From assembly GCA_963705525.1 (NCBI GenBank), contig CAVPJW010000004.1:1302001-1366000 (forward strand): a stretch of DNA of 64,000 nt. Reading direction: 5' to 3'. Source of the stretch: CAVPJW01 sp963705525 (GTDB lineage Bacteria > Acidobacteriota > Vicinamibacteria > Vicinamibacterales > CAVPJW01). Made by a program: the position numbers and the translations under genes. The notes under the pieces were generated by a model. That model was given only the letters and a program-made list of their open reading frames with translations. It did no database searches and was not told where the DNA came from. Below, one piece after another: positions 26,990 to 35,945 of this stretch (the stretch's first letter is position 1; each line of letters opens with the position of its first letter).

Positions 26990-27067
26990 ATGAAGGTCGC
27001 GCTCACCGTTCTCCTTCTGTTCACGCTCGGCGACAGACGGCTCGATGCAGCCCCCGGCGCCGGCTGA
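26990..27067 (+). CDS. Tiny ORF resembling a signal-peptide stub
   Basis: A 25-codon frame, MKVALTVLLLFTLGDRRL and on to AAPGAG, then stop. A basic start and a hydrophobic core with an A-x-A-like end look like a truncated exported protein, 11 bases before merR. It may be the remnant of a secreted gene or a leader peptide. AAAAGG lies close upstream. Support is weak. Confidence 0.2.
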   Translation: MKVALTVLLLFTLGDRRLDAAPGAG

Positions 27068-27078
27068 GTGAGGACACC

Positions 27079-27543
27079 ATGAACGGTGGATTGCTGCGGA
27101 TTGGCCAACTCGCTGCACAGACTCACGTCAGCGTCGATACCATTCGTTACTACGAAAGGCTGGGGTTACTGCCCAGAGCAACACGAACCGGCGCGGGCTA
27201 CAGGCAATTCCCGCCTTCAGCGGCCCGACGAGTCACGCTGGTGCAGCGTGCATTGAGCTTCGGATTCTCGCTTCGGCAGTTGGCGGCCTTCCTGAAAGTG
27301 CGAGAGTCCGGGGGCGCCCCGTGTCACGACGTTCGGGCGGCAGCCGAACGAATCCTGGCGGCCATGAACCAGCGCATCGTCGATCTCACAGCCGCGCGCC
27401 GAGGCATGCGCAAGACTCTCGACGACTGGGATCGTCAGCTGTCCGGGACGCTCCCTGGGCATCCAGCTCACCTGCTGGAATCGCTCAGCAGCACCCGCTT
27501 TCCAGCACGCGCCCGACCATCCCACTTCAGAGCAGGAATCTGA
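27079..27543 (+). CDS. MerR family transcriptional regulator
   Basis: A 154-residue regulator. The winged helix-turn-helix opens with LRIGQLAAQTHVSVDTIRYYERLGLLP and GYRQFPPSAARRVTLVQRAL, followed by the dimerisation coiled coil. One cysteine in GGAPCHDVRAAAERI corresponds in place to the first metal ligand of ZntR/CueR-type sensors, but the usual C-terminal CxnC pair is missing. The effector is therefore uncertain. The gene is followed by a secreted His/Met-rich protein, its likely target or partner. Confidence 0.88.
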   Translation: MNGGLLRIGQLAAQTHVSVDTIRYYERLGLLPRATRTGAGYRQFPPSAARRVTLVQRALSFGFSLRQLAAFLKVRESGGAPCHDVRAAAERILAAMNQRIVDLTAARRGMRKTLDDWDRQLSGTLPGHPAHLLESLSSTRFPARARPSHFRAGI

Positions 27544-27632
27544 AGTGGTGGTCAGATTGGATGCGCGACTGCGCAAGGCCCGCGTGATACGCGGCTTGAC
27601 TCTGGAATCGGCTCCAGGGTCTACGATTGGTC

Positions 27633-28172
27633 ATGACTCTTCTCATCCACCTGTATACCGCCATGGTCCTGGCGACCCTGCCAACAGGACCAGCACCCGC
27701 CGAGCAACATCCACCCATGCCCGCTGGCATGACGCACGAGCAACATCAGGCACAAATGAAGAAAGACGCGGAGATTAAAGAGCGTGGCCAGATCTCCATG
27801 GGGTTTGACCAGGACCAGACGACTCACCACTTCACGCTGATACGAACGGGAGGCACGATCGCAGTGTCAGTCAACGAACCGGTCGATCTCACGATACGTA
27901 GTCAGATTCGCTCACATCTCCAGGAGGTCGCGTCCGCATTCAGCCATGGCGACTTCGAGAAACCCCTCATGACGCACGGCGAGGAACCACTCGGCGCAGC
28001 CACCATGCGACGGCATGCAACCGATATTGCGTACACATACACACCGACTGCTGAAGGCGGAGTTGTGCAGATTTCGACCGCCGACCCCGATGCCCTCGAC
28101 GCCGTTCACGACTTCCTCCGCTATCAGATCCGCGAACACCGAACGGGCGATCCGACGGCACTGCAGAGATAG
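27633..28172 (+). CDS. Secreted His/Met-rich protein of unknown function
   Basis: A 179-residue protein. The N-terminal LLIHLYTAMVLATLP segment is a signal peptide. The first mature residues are rich in His and Met (EQHPPMPAGMTHEQHQAQMKK), which could bind a soft metal. The core reads GFDQDQTTHHFTLIRTGGTI, then IRSHLQEVASAFSHGDF and DALDAVHDFLRYQIREHRTGD. From memory, similar acidobacterial proteins are sometimes labelled aspartate carbamoyltransferase, which the size, export signal and missing motifs contradict. The ATG at 27633 follows a TTG by two codons. It lies 89 bases after merR, on the same strand. Confidence 0.7.
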   Translation: MTLLIHLYTAMVLATLPTGPAPAEQHPPMPAGMTHEQHQAQMKKDAEIKERGQISMGFDQDQTTHHFTLIRTGGTIAVSVNEPVDLTIRSQIRSHLQEVASAFSHGDFEKPLMTHGEEPLGAATMRRHATDIAYTYTPTAEGGVVQISTADPDALDAVHDFLRYQIREHRTGDPTALQR

Positions 28173-28205
28173 AGGGGTAGGACAGAGTCACTTCCGTCAG
28201 CCCAG

Positions 28206-28679
28206 CTACTCGGCGCGAAGCGCGACAAGCGGGTCGACCATCGTCGCGCGTCTGGCGGGCACGAACGCCGCCACGAGGCACACGGCGAGCAGAACGGCCG
28301 CGACAAGCAGATAGGTGAACGGATCGAATGGACTGACGTCGAACAGGGCGTTCCGGAGCAACCGTGCGAGACCGGCCGCGAATGCGGCCCCAATGACGAT
28401 GCTCGCGCCCCGACCTTCATTGGGCAGAATCAGCCGCCCGAGTGAGGGCTGCACGCCGATCATCGAGAAATAGTTATCGGTGACCAGTTCGACGGTCACG
28501 CCGATCGCTCGCACCGCGCGCATCGAGCGCGAACGATCGCGGCGTCGATCCGGCGAGATCGGTGAAGACGGCACTTTTCCGCGGGATAGTCCTGGAGATC
28601 GGTGTAGGACAGGCCATGTGGCACCGTCGCGTGCGCGATCGCGCGTGCTGATCGAGACGAGCTCCGACGGCCTGTCCAC
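28206..28679 (-). pseudogene. Internally deleted ADOP-type FtsX/MacB permease remnant
   Basis: Pieces of an ADOP permease in order but in several frames: VDRPSELVSISTRDRA, then GLSYTDLQDY, VFTDLAGSTPR and LVTDNYFSMIGVQPSLGRL, then an abrupt join at GRGASIVIGAAFAAGLARLL to the last membrane helix and VPARRATMVDPLVALRAE. About 600 residues of the middle are missing compared with the intact 821-residue homologue at 43.9-46.3 kb. It ends 33 bases after the secreted-protein gene and is read towards it. Non-functional. Confidence 0.72.
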
Positions 28680-28854
28680 AGGCAGGCTCGCCGGGCGCGG
28701 TAGTCAGGACGTCCCACGACCGTCTCGAACCAAACCCTGAAGACGCCGGTCTTGGCAGGCCCGTCGCGCGCATCGTGGCGGCTCGATGTCATGAAGGGCA
28801 GGAGCGGAAGCTATGGTGGACACGAACGCGAGACTCAGAGTTAGACGAGATTGA

Positions 28855-29748
28855 TCAGGCGTCAGTTCTTCCGCCAAACTGCTCCATCCATGCGACGCAG
28901 CGTTCGAGGTCGGCGTGCATATCGGACGAGGGCGCGTGATGAATGCGGCCGTGGCCTGGCAGTACCCACTCGAAACGGTAGTCGAGCAGCGCCCTCATCG
29001 AACGCGTCTGTTCGGACCAGGAGTACCAGCAGGTATCGCGGAACGCCACGAGCCTGAGCCGCTTCGGCGACCACGCGAGGTGATCGCCGGTGAAGAGGAC
29101 CTGGTCGCGGTAGAGCAGCACTTGATGGCCCCGCGTGTGGCCCGGCGTCGGCAGCGACAGCAGATCGCGATCGATCCGGGCAGGCTCGCGGCCGGTCAAG
29201 ACCCGTTCGATGCCCAGCCGGCGCGCCGGTTCGGCCTCGTGCATGACACGTGGGCACCCGAAGTGCGCCGCGAACTTGTCGTGGTCGGCGATGTCATCGC
29301 GATGCGTCAGGTACATCAGCGCGACGCCGCCCAGCTCCTCCATCGCCCTGACAAGCGGCCGATTGAAGCGCGGTGAGTCGACCAGGACATTCCCGCCGTC
29401 TTGACCCGCGCGCACGATCAGATACGACCACGCGCCGAAGCTGGCCTCCGAGGTAAAGCCGCAGAAGTAGACGTTCTCGACGATGCGTTCGGGGAACGCA
29501 CGGACGGCCGCGATTGCCGAGCGGCGTGGCGTCGTCCCGATGGACGCGGTGGGACACGCGACGAGCGCCATGAGCGCGCGTCGGGTTTCGGCGGAGGTGC
29601 TCGGCTGCTGGTGCACGCTCGACTGCCCGCCGTGGTCGGTGAAGGTCTCGGGCGCGATCTGGCGGCAGGCGTCGCAGTCGATGCAGCTCGAATCGACGTA
29701 GAACTCGCCGTCGACGTTTTCGGGGAGGCGTTTCGAGACGAAGGCCAT
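28855..29748 (-). CDS. Ferredoxin-metallo-beta-lactamase-fold fusion protein
   Basis: A 297-residue protein. Residues ~18-75 form a ferredoxin-like domain (SCIDCDACRQIAPETF with C-x2-C-x2-C and a later ACPTASI). Residues ~85-295 form an MBL-fold hydrolase in which the first motif is altered to THRDDIADHDKF (HRDDxxDH rather than HxHxDH). TPGHTRGHQVLLY, FTGDHLAW and LPGHGRIHH complete the metal site. Such fusions are known in several phyla but have no firm function. Fe-S next to a possibly di-iron centre suggests redox chemistry. It starts five bases after the SnoaL-like lipoprotein gene, so the two are probably cotranscribed. Confidence 0.85.
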   Translation of the reverse strand: MAFVSKRLPENVDGEFYVDSSCIDCDACRQIAPETFTDHGGQSSVHQQPSTSAETRRALMALVACPTASIGTTPRRSAIAAVRAFPERIVENVYFCGFTSEASFGAWSYLIVRAGQDGGNVLVDSPRFNRPLVRAMEELGGVALMYLTHRDDIADHDKFAAHFGCPRVMHEAEPARRLGIERVLTGREPARIDRDLLSLPTPGHTRGHQVLLYRDQVLFTGDHLAWSPKRLRLVAFRDTCWYSWSEQTRSMRALLDYRFEWVLPGHGRIHHAPSSDMHADLERCVAWMEQFGGRTDA

Positions 29749-29753
29749 TGAGC

Positions 29754-30221
29754 TCAGTTACCCTTCAATTGCCGTTGATAGTCCGCCTCGTCGAAATGTC
29801 CCTTCGACTCGGCGATCAGGCCGTCGGCACCGAACGTCCACTCCTCGAAGCCGCTGATGTGGACACCGTGGCCTGTGCCTCCAGGCCCGGTGTTGGTGCC
29901 AGTCAGCGTCCAGCGATAGACCGCGTGATCGTGGCTGAGACTCGCGTCGTCCATCGCGACCACCATGTCGGGAAACGTCGTCATGAAATCCTGCGCGGCG
30001 GCGGTGATCGCCGCGCGCCCGACGGACGGCTGCCCGCCATTGATTTGCAGGGAGCCGTTTTCGGCGTAGAACGACGCGACGCGGGCCGCCTTGTGGCCGC
30101 ACCAGGCGGCCGTATAGTTCGTCGCGAACTCCTTCAGACGGGCGGCGTCCATTGGCGACCTCCTATTCGAGCACCCCATGAGGATGACGAGCGATAGGGC
30201 GAGCAGTCTGGTTGTTTTCAT
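29754..30221 (-). CDS. SnoaL/NTF2-fold lipoprotein
   Basis: A 155-residue protein. LLALSLVILMGC gives a lipobox with the acylated C17. The domain AARLKEFATNYTAAWCGHKAARVASFYAENGSL and its repeating strands match the SnoaL-like/DUF4440 NTF2 fold, used for small-molecule binding or isomerase reactions. No catalytic residue can be assigned. It lies just upstream of the ferredoxin-MBL gene and likely belongs to the same transcript. A 6-bp perfect stem (GAGCCC-TCCC-GGGCTC, 30232-30247) lies 10 bases before its start. Confidence 0.78.
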   Translation of the reverse strand: MKTTRLLALSLVILMGCSNRRSPMDAARLKEFATNYTAAWCGHKAARVASFYAENGSLQINGGQPSVGRAAITAAAQDFMTTFPDMVVAMDDASLSHDHAVYRWTLTGTNTGPGGTGHGVHISGFEEWTFGADGLIAESKGHFDEADYQRQLKGN

Positions 30222-30387
30222 TCGCGTGCTCGAGCCCTCCCGGGCTCAACGACCCCAGATTCTCGCGTACTTCCTTCAATCGCTATTGAGTCCGGCCTAC
30301 GGCCGCGCTAGCCTGCCGCCGTTTGATCCCCCGATCGTCGGGTCCCCCCGGAATTCGTCAGGTTGACAACCAGAAGGTGGTCCTGCG

Positions 30388-31174
30388 ATGAGCCTCAAGA
30401 CCCTGGCATCCGCCGTGGTGGCATTGTCGATCCTTGGCGTGAGCGGTTCCGCGCAACGCGGGCGGCCGCTCTTTTCCGCGGACACCGGATCGAGGGTTGG
30501 TGTTCAGGAACGCTCGGGGCCACTGGCCCACGGCGACGCGATCCGCCAGCGACACGCAGAGATCAACTGGGACAATTTTCTCGTGGCCGACGGTGACAGG
30601 GTCACGGTCGCCCGCACGCTCGAACTCAACCTGTTCGACGATGTCTTCCTGGTGGCGGTGCTGGATCGGGCCGAGGAGCTGTCTGGCGCGCTGATCTGGA
30701 CCGGGCAACTTACGGATTCCGGGCAGAGCCGCGTCACCTTTGTGCTGAGAGACGGCGTCCTCGATCGCGGTGCCCAATCCTGAAATCTGTCCGGTGGGCA
30801 CCGCGTGCTTCTGGGGCGAGAATCCGAGTCCGCTCACGAGCTGCACCGGCTATCTCGCGCCGGCCGGCTTACCCGTCATTCTTCAAATCGGCGCCGGCAC
30901 TGTGACGCCGAAGGTCACGTCTCACTCGTTCACGTCTGGCGGAGTCGCGCTCGAGCACTGCATCTTCGATGAGACCACCTACAAGAATCCCGATCCGAAT
31001 TCGCAGAGCCTCGGGCGATCGATCCTGAAGAGCAGGAACGCCATCGTCCTCATCCCCCGCGCGCCGCTGCCAGTCGGCCAGACCTACAGCGCCAAGATTG
31101 TCGTGAATGGCGCCACGCGCAGTTGGAGTTTTACGCTTCAGCCGCTGACGCCACTGCCCACGCCGACGCCGTAG
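30388..31174 (+). pseudogene. Broken secreted protein: protease-type propeptide start and CAP-like C-terminus
   Basis: Two overlapping frames. The first (from the ATG at 30388, signal peptide SLKTLASAVVALSILGVSG) contains LELNLFDDVFLVAVLDRAEE and SRVTFVLRDGVL, typical of the N-terminal part of secreted metallopeptidase or CAP-domain proteins in this phylum. It stops at 30783. The second (30770-31174) contains GGVALEHCIFDETTY, LGRSILKSRNAIVLIPR and PVGQTYSAKIVVNG, which resembles the end of CAP-domain proteins. The catalytic or CAP middle is absent. Either a deletion joined the two ends or two ORFs overlap. AGAAGGTGG precedes the ATG. Confidence 0.5.
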
Positions 31175-31255
31175 GCGTCAAGCAACTCGCGTCGGCTGGT
31201 GTGCCGCATGACTGACGCGTCAGACACCCGAGCGGGTTCGTGCCCCGGCGCCGGG

Positions 31256-33932
31256 TCACTTCTTCAGGCGTGTGGACTGAATATTCCCGGCCGTCAGCCC
31301 GCCGCTGATGTTGGCGACGACAATTCCTCTCGCGTTCCTGACGACGAGCGAGAACGTGTCGCGTGCTCGACCCGGCTCACCCTGATCCTGCGCGCGTGCC
31401 TCAAAGGAGTAGCCCGGTTTGCCGCCCCAGCGTCCGATGCCGCTGAAGATCACGGAATCCGCGACCGGTGATCTCGGAAGCGCGTTTCTCGCTGGAGACG
31501 AGGCGGCATCGTCAGAAAACGTCACGGCGGTGATCAAGGTCGCCTCAAACCGCGCGGACGCCTTGGTGTGGACTTTTCCGTACGCACCCAGATCCAGACC
31601 GTCTGCGCCCATGTTGTCGAAGCGATCATCCAGACGTTCGGCAGAAACGCGGATCGATGGCCCAATACTCGAGCCGGCCATACTCCCGATCTCCGTGCTG
31701 GGCCACGCGGAACACAAAGTGGTGGTGCGACTTCCCGATGTCGATACGCCCTCTTCCGAACATGAGGCCATCGAGCACTTCCGACGGCGGCGCCGGTGTC
31801 ACCGTCACCGTGAATGTCTTGGTCCCCGTATTGCCCGCGCGATCGGTCGCCGTGCACGTCACCGTCGTCACACCGATCGGAAAGACGGTGCCGGACGCAG
31901 GAAGGCAACCGGACGAGGCGACACCGCTCGTCGTGTCGCTGATCGCGGCATCCGGATAGGTGACGGCGGCTCCTGCAGGACCTGTCTGCGCGGCCGTCTG
32001 ATTGGGCGGCGGCGTGATGATCGGCGCCGTCTTGTCCAGCTTTACCTCGAGAGTCTTCTGGCTCTCTTCGTTCCCCGCAACGTCGCGCGCGAAGTACGTG
32101 ATCGTCGTAATACCTTCGGTCGAAACCGGCACGACCGCACCCGCTCCCGCCGTCACTCCGCCTCCGGTCTGTGCGCCCGTGAGTGCGGTCGTGATGCTTT
32201 GAACTCCCAGTCCGTCGGCGTCATCAATCGCGCTGAGCGTGACGGTGACATCGCTCTTGTGCCACCCTTCGGCGTTGGGCGCCGGAGACACAAGCGCGCT
32301 CGTCGAAGGCGGATTGGGATCCAGTTCTTTCTGGAGGGCGGCAAACTTGTCTTCGGGGATGGTTGCGACCAGATCGATGTGGCCTGGGCCGGTCCAGAAC
32401 CACCCTTCGTCGAACTGGCTGAACTCACCATTCTGCAGGCCCGGGAACGTGACAGCATCGAGCAAGAGCTTCGATCCGGTCGGACCATCGAATCGGAAGC
32501 TCAGCGTCGTCAAGCCGACGCCCCCGTCGGCGGGAACGAGGATCAGGCTCTTGGAAAAGAGCGGCGGCGGCGCGGGAAAGATCTCGACGGGCCGCACGCC
32601 CGGCGACGGAGGGAGCGTCGCGGGCACATCAATGGTCGCGTGCTGGAACTTCAGCACCGGATTCTCGACGGCCGACGTCGAGTAGATCAGCGTGTCGCCG
32701 AGGCGCACCTCCAGCTCACCGGTCGGCGTGAGAAAGGCGAAATCGAACGACAGTTGCGTCGCGTCGTGAACGGCCGGAACTGGGGCTGCAAGGCTGACGG
32801 GAGAGCCCACGTTCATCGTGACCGCGACATCGAGCGTGTCCTTGTTCAGGTACGGAGTGGCATCGCCACGATGGCCAAGAGAACCACAACTGGGTGGACA
32901 TTGGGGCGAGTCGTCAAGGTCAGAGCCAATGCGGTCGCCAAGGTAAGTGAAGATCGACCGCAAGACAGTCATGTTCGTCGGCGGCACCGGCCCCGCATCA
33001 GGGTCGTAGACGTACTCGTCGACGGTCAGTCGCGCGTTTTCGCCGACCCCGAACTCGGAGTTGTCGTTGAACTTGATGGTGAGTGATGCGCCCTCGCCCG
33101 TTTCAATCACATCACCAAAGCCAATCTGTGTCCCCGGACCGATCGGTTCCTGATCGCCGTTCGGCCGCGTCACCACTGCGTTGCCAGTCACGCCGATGAT
33201 CGACCCGACCGCGTCGAACGGTGCCGGTTCGCCAACCAGCCGCCCGTACATGAAATTGTCAAGCAGCGCATTGTGCCCGAGCTGATTGAACTCAATCGAT
33301 CGGATCGGCCTGCCTGGCGCCGCATAGCCAAAGAACGAGTCCGTATTCTGCTCACCTCCGCGGACAGCGTTGAGGTCGATTGTCTCGACACCCCCGTCCC
33401 AAAAAACCACGTCAACCCACTGCGACACGCAGCACGGCGTCGGTTCCTGAACGCTGCCGAAGTTTGCTCCTGCGGCGGTAATGGCAGCCGCCTCGTCGAA
33501 CTCGAACCTGATTCCGTCGCCGCCAGCCGATCCCAAGCTTGGAATCAGCGCATCGCCAGAATGGGCGCCTGCCAGGTAGAACTGATAAGTGGGATCGTGC
33601 ACGATCCACTGTGACACCGTCGTAAACCCTGGCGCGTTCGAGTTGCCGTTGGGCGCCACGAGCATGACGGGCCCCGACGAACCACTCGAGTAGTACGTCA
33701 CACCAGGGAATCCACCTTCGATCGATGAGACAACGCCATTCGGAATCCCGTCGAACGTGAGCACGTCAAGGACGTTCACGGACGCCTGAAAGGCGCTCGA
33801 CGACGTGAAGGTGAGTGATGACTGGGCCGACGATGGCCCGGCGTTATAAGAGACTGCACAATAGAAAAGAGCAACCGCGGCGATAAGTGGTCCACGAAAT
33901 GCCGGGCTCGATCCAAAGGGTGGACGAAGCAC
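31256..33932 (-). CDS. Large exported FecR/OmpL47/HYR-domain surface protein, one frameshift
   Basis: About 890 residues. The GTG at 33932 follows a strong GGAGGAGGTG. A signal peptide (GPLIAAVALFYCAVS) leads to a region resembling exported beta-sandwich domains. A FecR-like domain follows at ~241-310 (AVGSIIGVTGNAVVTRPNGD, GFGDVIETGEGASLTI). Then come a region with OmpL47/Ig-like repeats (SDVTVTLSAIDDADGLG, ITYFARDVAGNEES) and an HYR domain (FPIGVTTVTCTATDRAGN). The C-terminus (GYSFEARAQDQGEPGR, FSLVVRN, GGNIQ-like end) is in another frame, joined near 31648 by one missing base. FecR domains here probably bind ligands at the cell surface rather than control a sigma factor. Confidence 0.8.
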
Positions 33933-34380
33933 TGAGCACCTCCTCCATTACCTCGAGGACTCGCGTGACGCTCCCAGACTAGGAGATCGACTTGCTAGCT
34001 CATCAGTATGATCCGTCTAGATAATTGCGCAATGGCCCATCTTGTAAATATTTCCGACGCACACCTTCCTAGCTTCCGCACAGCAAGGTCCAAAGCGCCG
34101 CCCAGTGCAGGATTCTTCTCGACGGGTGACAATTGGATCCGCAACGGGTGACCTAAGGGCCACGCGAGGGCCGTGGCACGGGTCGATGACTCGCCTGAGA
34201 CCATCGACCGATCGAGACTTGGTCGTCGTGAGTGCGGCTCGTCGCACGACGCCGACGCCATAAGATTATTGGTCGCTCAGTACCCGCGCTGCACCCGCTG
34301 GCAGATCTCCCGGCAGTCTGCTCGCCGCCGTTCACCGATCCGATACGACGGTCGACCCCGGCGGATGGAAAGGAGATTCA
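33933..34380. other. Intergenic region, partly AT-richer
   Basis: About 448 bases between the divergent FecR/HYR and Rap1a/Tai genes. It holds a candidate promoter at 34005-34032 and a 19-base element GCCTGAGACCATCGACCGA at 34193-34211 that reappears with one change at 49.3 and 52.1 kb. The stretch 33985-34065 is clearly richer in A+T than its surroundings. No gene is supported. Confidence 0.5.
34005..34032 (-). promoter_or_regulatory. Candidate promoter of the FecR/HYR gene
   Basis: On the minus strand TTGCGC (34032-34027) and CATACT (34010-34005) with a 16-base spacer, about 73 bases before the GTG, in the AT-richer patch. Confidence 0.33.
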
Positions 34381-34779
34381 ATGCGAGGATCTGCTATGTG
34401 TCGTGGGGTGCTGATCGCCGCCGTTCTCGTGCTCTCGTCATCGCGCGCGCAGGCAGAAACGGCGGAAGACATGCTCTCGGCCTGCCGTGTCGTGGCGGAC
34501 GCAGCGGCGTCGGGCGAAGACCTGACACTGCCGGCGAACTTCAACTCAGGCCTGTGCTGGGGAGCCTTCGCGGCGATTCAGCAGGCCACGCGCCTCATTC
34601 CAACGCCCCAGTCAGCGCGGACGTTTCAGGTGTGCTCGCCGGAACAAAGCACGCGCACCGAGCTCGTCCACGTGTTCCTGGACTACGTTCACGCCCATCC
34701 CGAACGGCTTCATGACGATTTCTTCTTTGTGGCTGTCAGCGCGCTCCGAGGAGCCTTCCCGTGCATGGACAGTAAGTAG
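34381..34779 (+). CDS. Rap1a/Tai family exported protein
   Basis: A 132-residue protein. The signal peptide is CRGVLIAAVLVLSSSRAQA. The mature part matches the Rap1a/Tai family in its cysteines and in SGLCWGAFAAIQQ, VCSPEQ, LVHVFLDYVHAHPERLHDDF and the C-terminal AFPCMD. Family members include periplasmic immunity proteins against type VI amidase effectors of Serratia (Rap) and Tae4-type toxins (Tai4). No effector or secretion gene is nearby, so it may be an orphan immunity protein or a family member with another role. GGAAAGGAG precedes the ATG. Confidence 0.8.
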   Translation: MRGSAMCRGVLIAAVLVLSSSRAQAETAEDMLSACRVVADAAASGEDLTLPANFNSGLCWGAFAAIQQATRLIPTPQSARTFQVCSPEQSTRTELVHVFLDYVHAHPERLHDDFFFVAVSALRGAFPCMDSK

Positions 34780-34818
34780 GCGGGAGCCGCGCGACACATG
34801 GAACGATAGACCGCCTCG

Positions 34819-35634
34819 CTACGATTTGATGAACGCCAGCAGGTCCGCATTGATCTGATCCTTGTTCACGGAACACATGCCGTGCGACAGTCCCGGATAG
34901 ACCTTCAGGGTGGATCCCTTCACCAGCTTCGATGACAACATCGCCGACGCACCAATCGGCACAATCTGATCATCGTCACCATGCAGAATCAGCGTGGGTA
35001 CGTCGAATTTTTTGAGATCTTCGGTGAAGTCCGTTTCCGAAAATGCCTTGATGCAGTCGATCACGCCCTTGTGCCCGGCCATCATTCCCTGCAGCCAGAA
35101 TGAATCGCGCAGGCCCTGCGATACCTTGGAGCCTGGTCTGTTGGCGCCATAGAACGGCGCACTGAGGTCCTTGAAAAACTGCGAGCGGTCGCCGATGACC
35201 CCGGCCCGGATCCCGTCGAACGCTTCCATGGGCAGGCCGCCCGGATTGGCGGCCGTCTTCAGCATGATCGGCGGAACGGCGCCGATGAGCACGGTTTTCG
35301 CCACCCGCTTCGTTCCGTGACGGCCGATGTAGCGGGCCACTTCCCCGCCACCCGTCGAATGGCCGATGTGTATGGCGTCTCGCAGGCCGAGTGCATCGAC
35401 CACCGCGGCCAGATCGTCGGCGAACGTGTCCATCTCGTTGCCGTTCCAGGGCTGGCTCGATCGCCCGTGGCCGCGGCGGTCGTGAGCCACGCACCGGTAG
35501 CCTCGGGACGCCAGGAACACCATCTGGTCTTCCCACGCGTCCGCGCTGAGCGGCCAGCCATGGCTGAAAACAATGGGCTGTCCCGTGCCCCAGTCCTTGA
35601 CGTAAATCTGCGTGCCGTCTTTCGTCGTGACCAT
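34819..35634 (-). CDS. Alpha/beta hydrolase, non-haem chloroperoxidase/esterase type
   Basis: A 271-residue cytosolic hydrolase. The opening TTKDGTQIYVKDWGTGQP and FSHGWPLSADAWEDQM are typical of the cofactor-free haloperoxidase/esterase group. The nucleophile is S93 in GHSTGGGEVARY; the aspartate lies in LHGDDDQIVP and the histidine in GLSHGMCS. It can act as an esterase or perhydrolase; the natural substrate is unknown. ATGs at 35652 and 35634 are both possible. The second gives the usual MVTTKDG start. Single gene. Confidence 0.87.
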   Translation of the reverse strand: MVTTKDGTQIYVKDWGTGQPIVFSHGWPLSADAWEDQMVFLASRGYRCVAHDRRGHGRSSQPWNGNEMDTFADDLAAVVDALGLRDAIHIGHSTGGGEVARYIGRHGTKRVAKTVLIGAVPPIMLKTAANPGGLPMEAFDGIRAGVIGDRSQFFKDLSAPFYGANRPGSKVSQGLRDSFWLQGMMAGHKGVIDCIKAFSETDFTEDLKKFDVPTLILHGDDDQIVPIGASAMLSSKLVKGSTLKVYPGLSHGMCSVNKDQINADLLAFIKS

Positions 35635-35945
35635 GTTCACACATGCCTCCATTCACGCCGCGACCTGAAGAAGATGTTGAGACCGCCCGCACCTGCGAAT
35701 GTTCCGTCAGCCGCGGTGTTCCCAGGTCCCTGTGCCATGACACTCTCCACCATCTCAGTAGCGGTTCACTGTGACGACGGAACAATCAGTATTGATCCAG
35801 TCGGAGCGATTACGTCACAGGCCCATCGGCAGCTTCGAGCGGGAATCTTCTTCAGTTGATGTAACGATTCCGTAAACAATGGCAAGACGGTTCGATGGCC
35901 TGTCAAAGACGCCCGAGGCATCGGCCGGAACTGCCGGAACCTGGG

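Noticed and set aside
27633..28172. Aspartate carbamoyltransferase
   Set aside because: A name I recall for similar proteins; the protein is too short, is exported and has none of the carbamoyl phosphate motifs.
30232..30247. GAGCCC-TCCC-GGGCTC as a terminator
   Set aside because: The stem is only 6 bp with no T-run, and it lies just upstream of a start codon.
31419..33086. 555-codon plus-strand open frame
   Set aside because: Antisense of the FecR/HYR gene, which has signal peptide, strong ribosome binding site and domain motifs.
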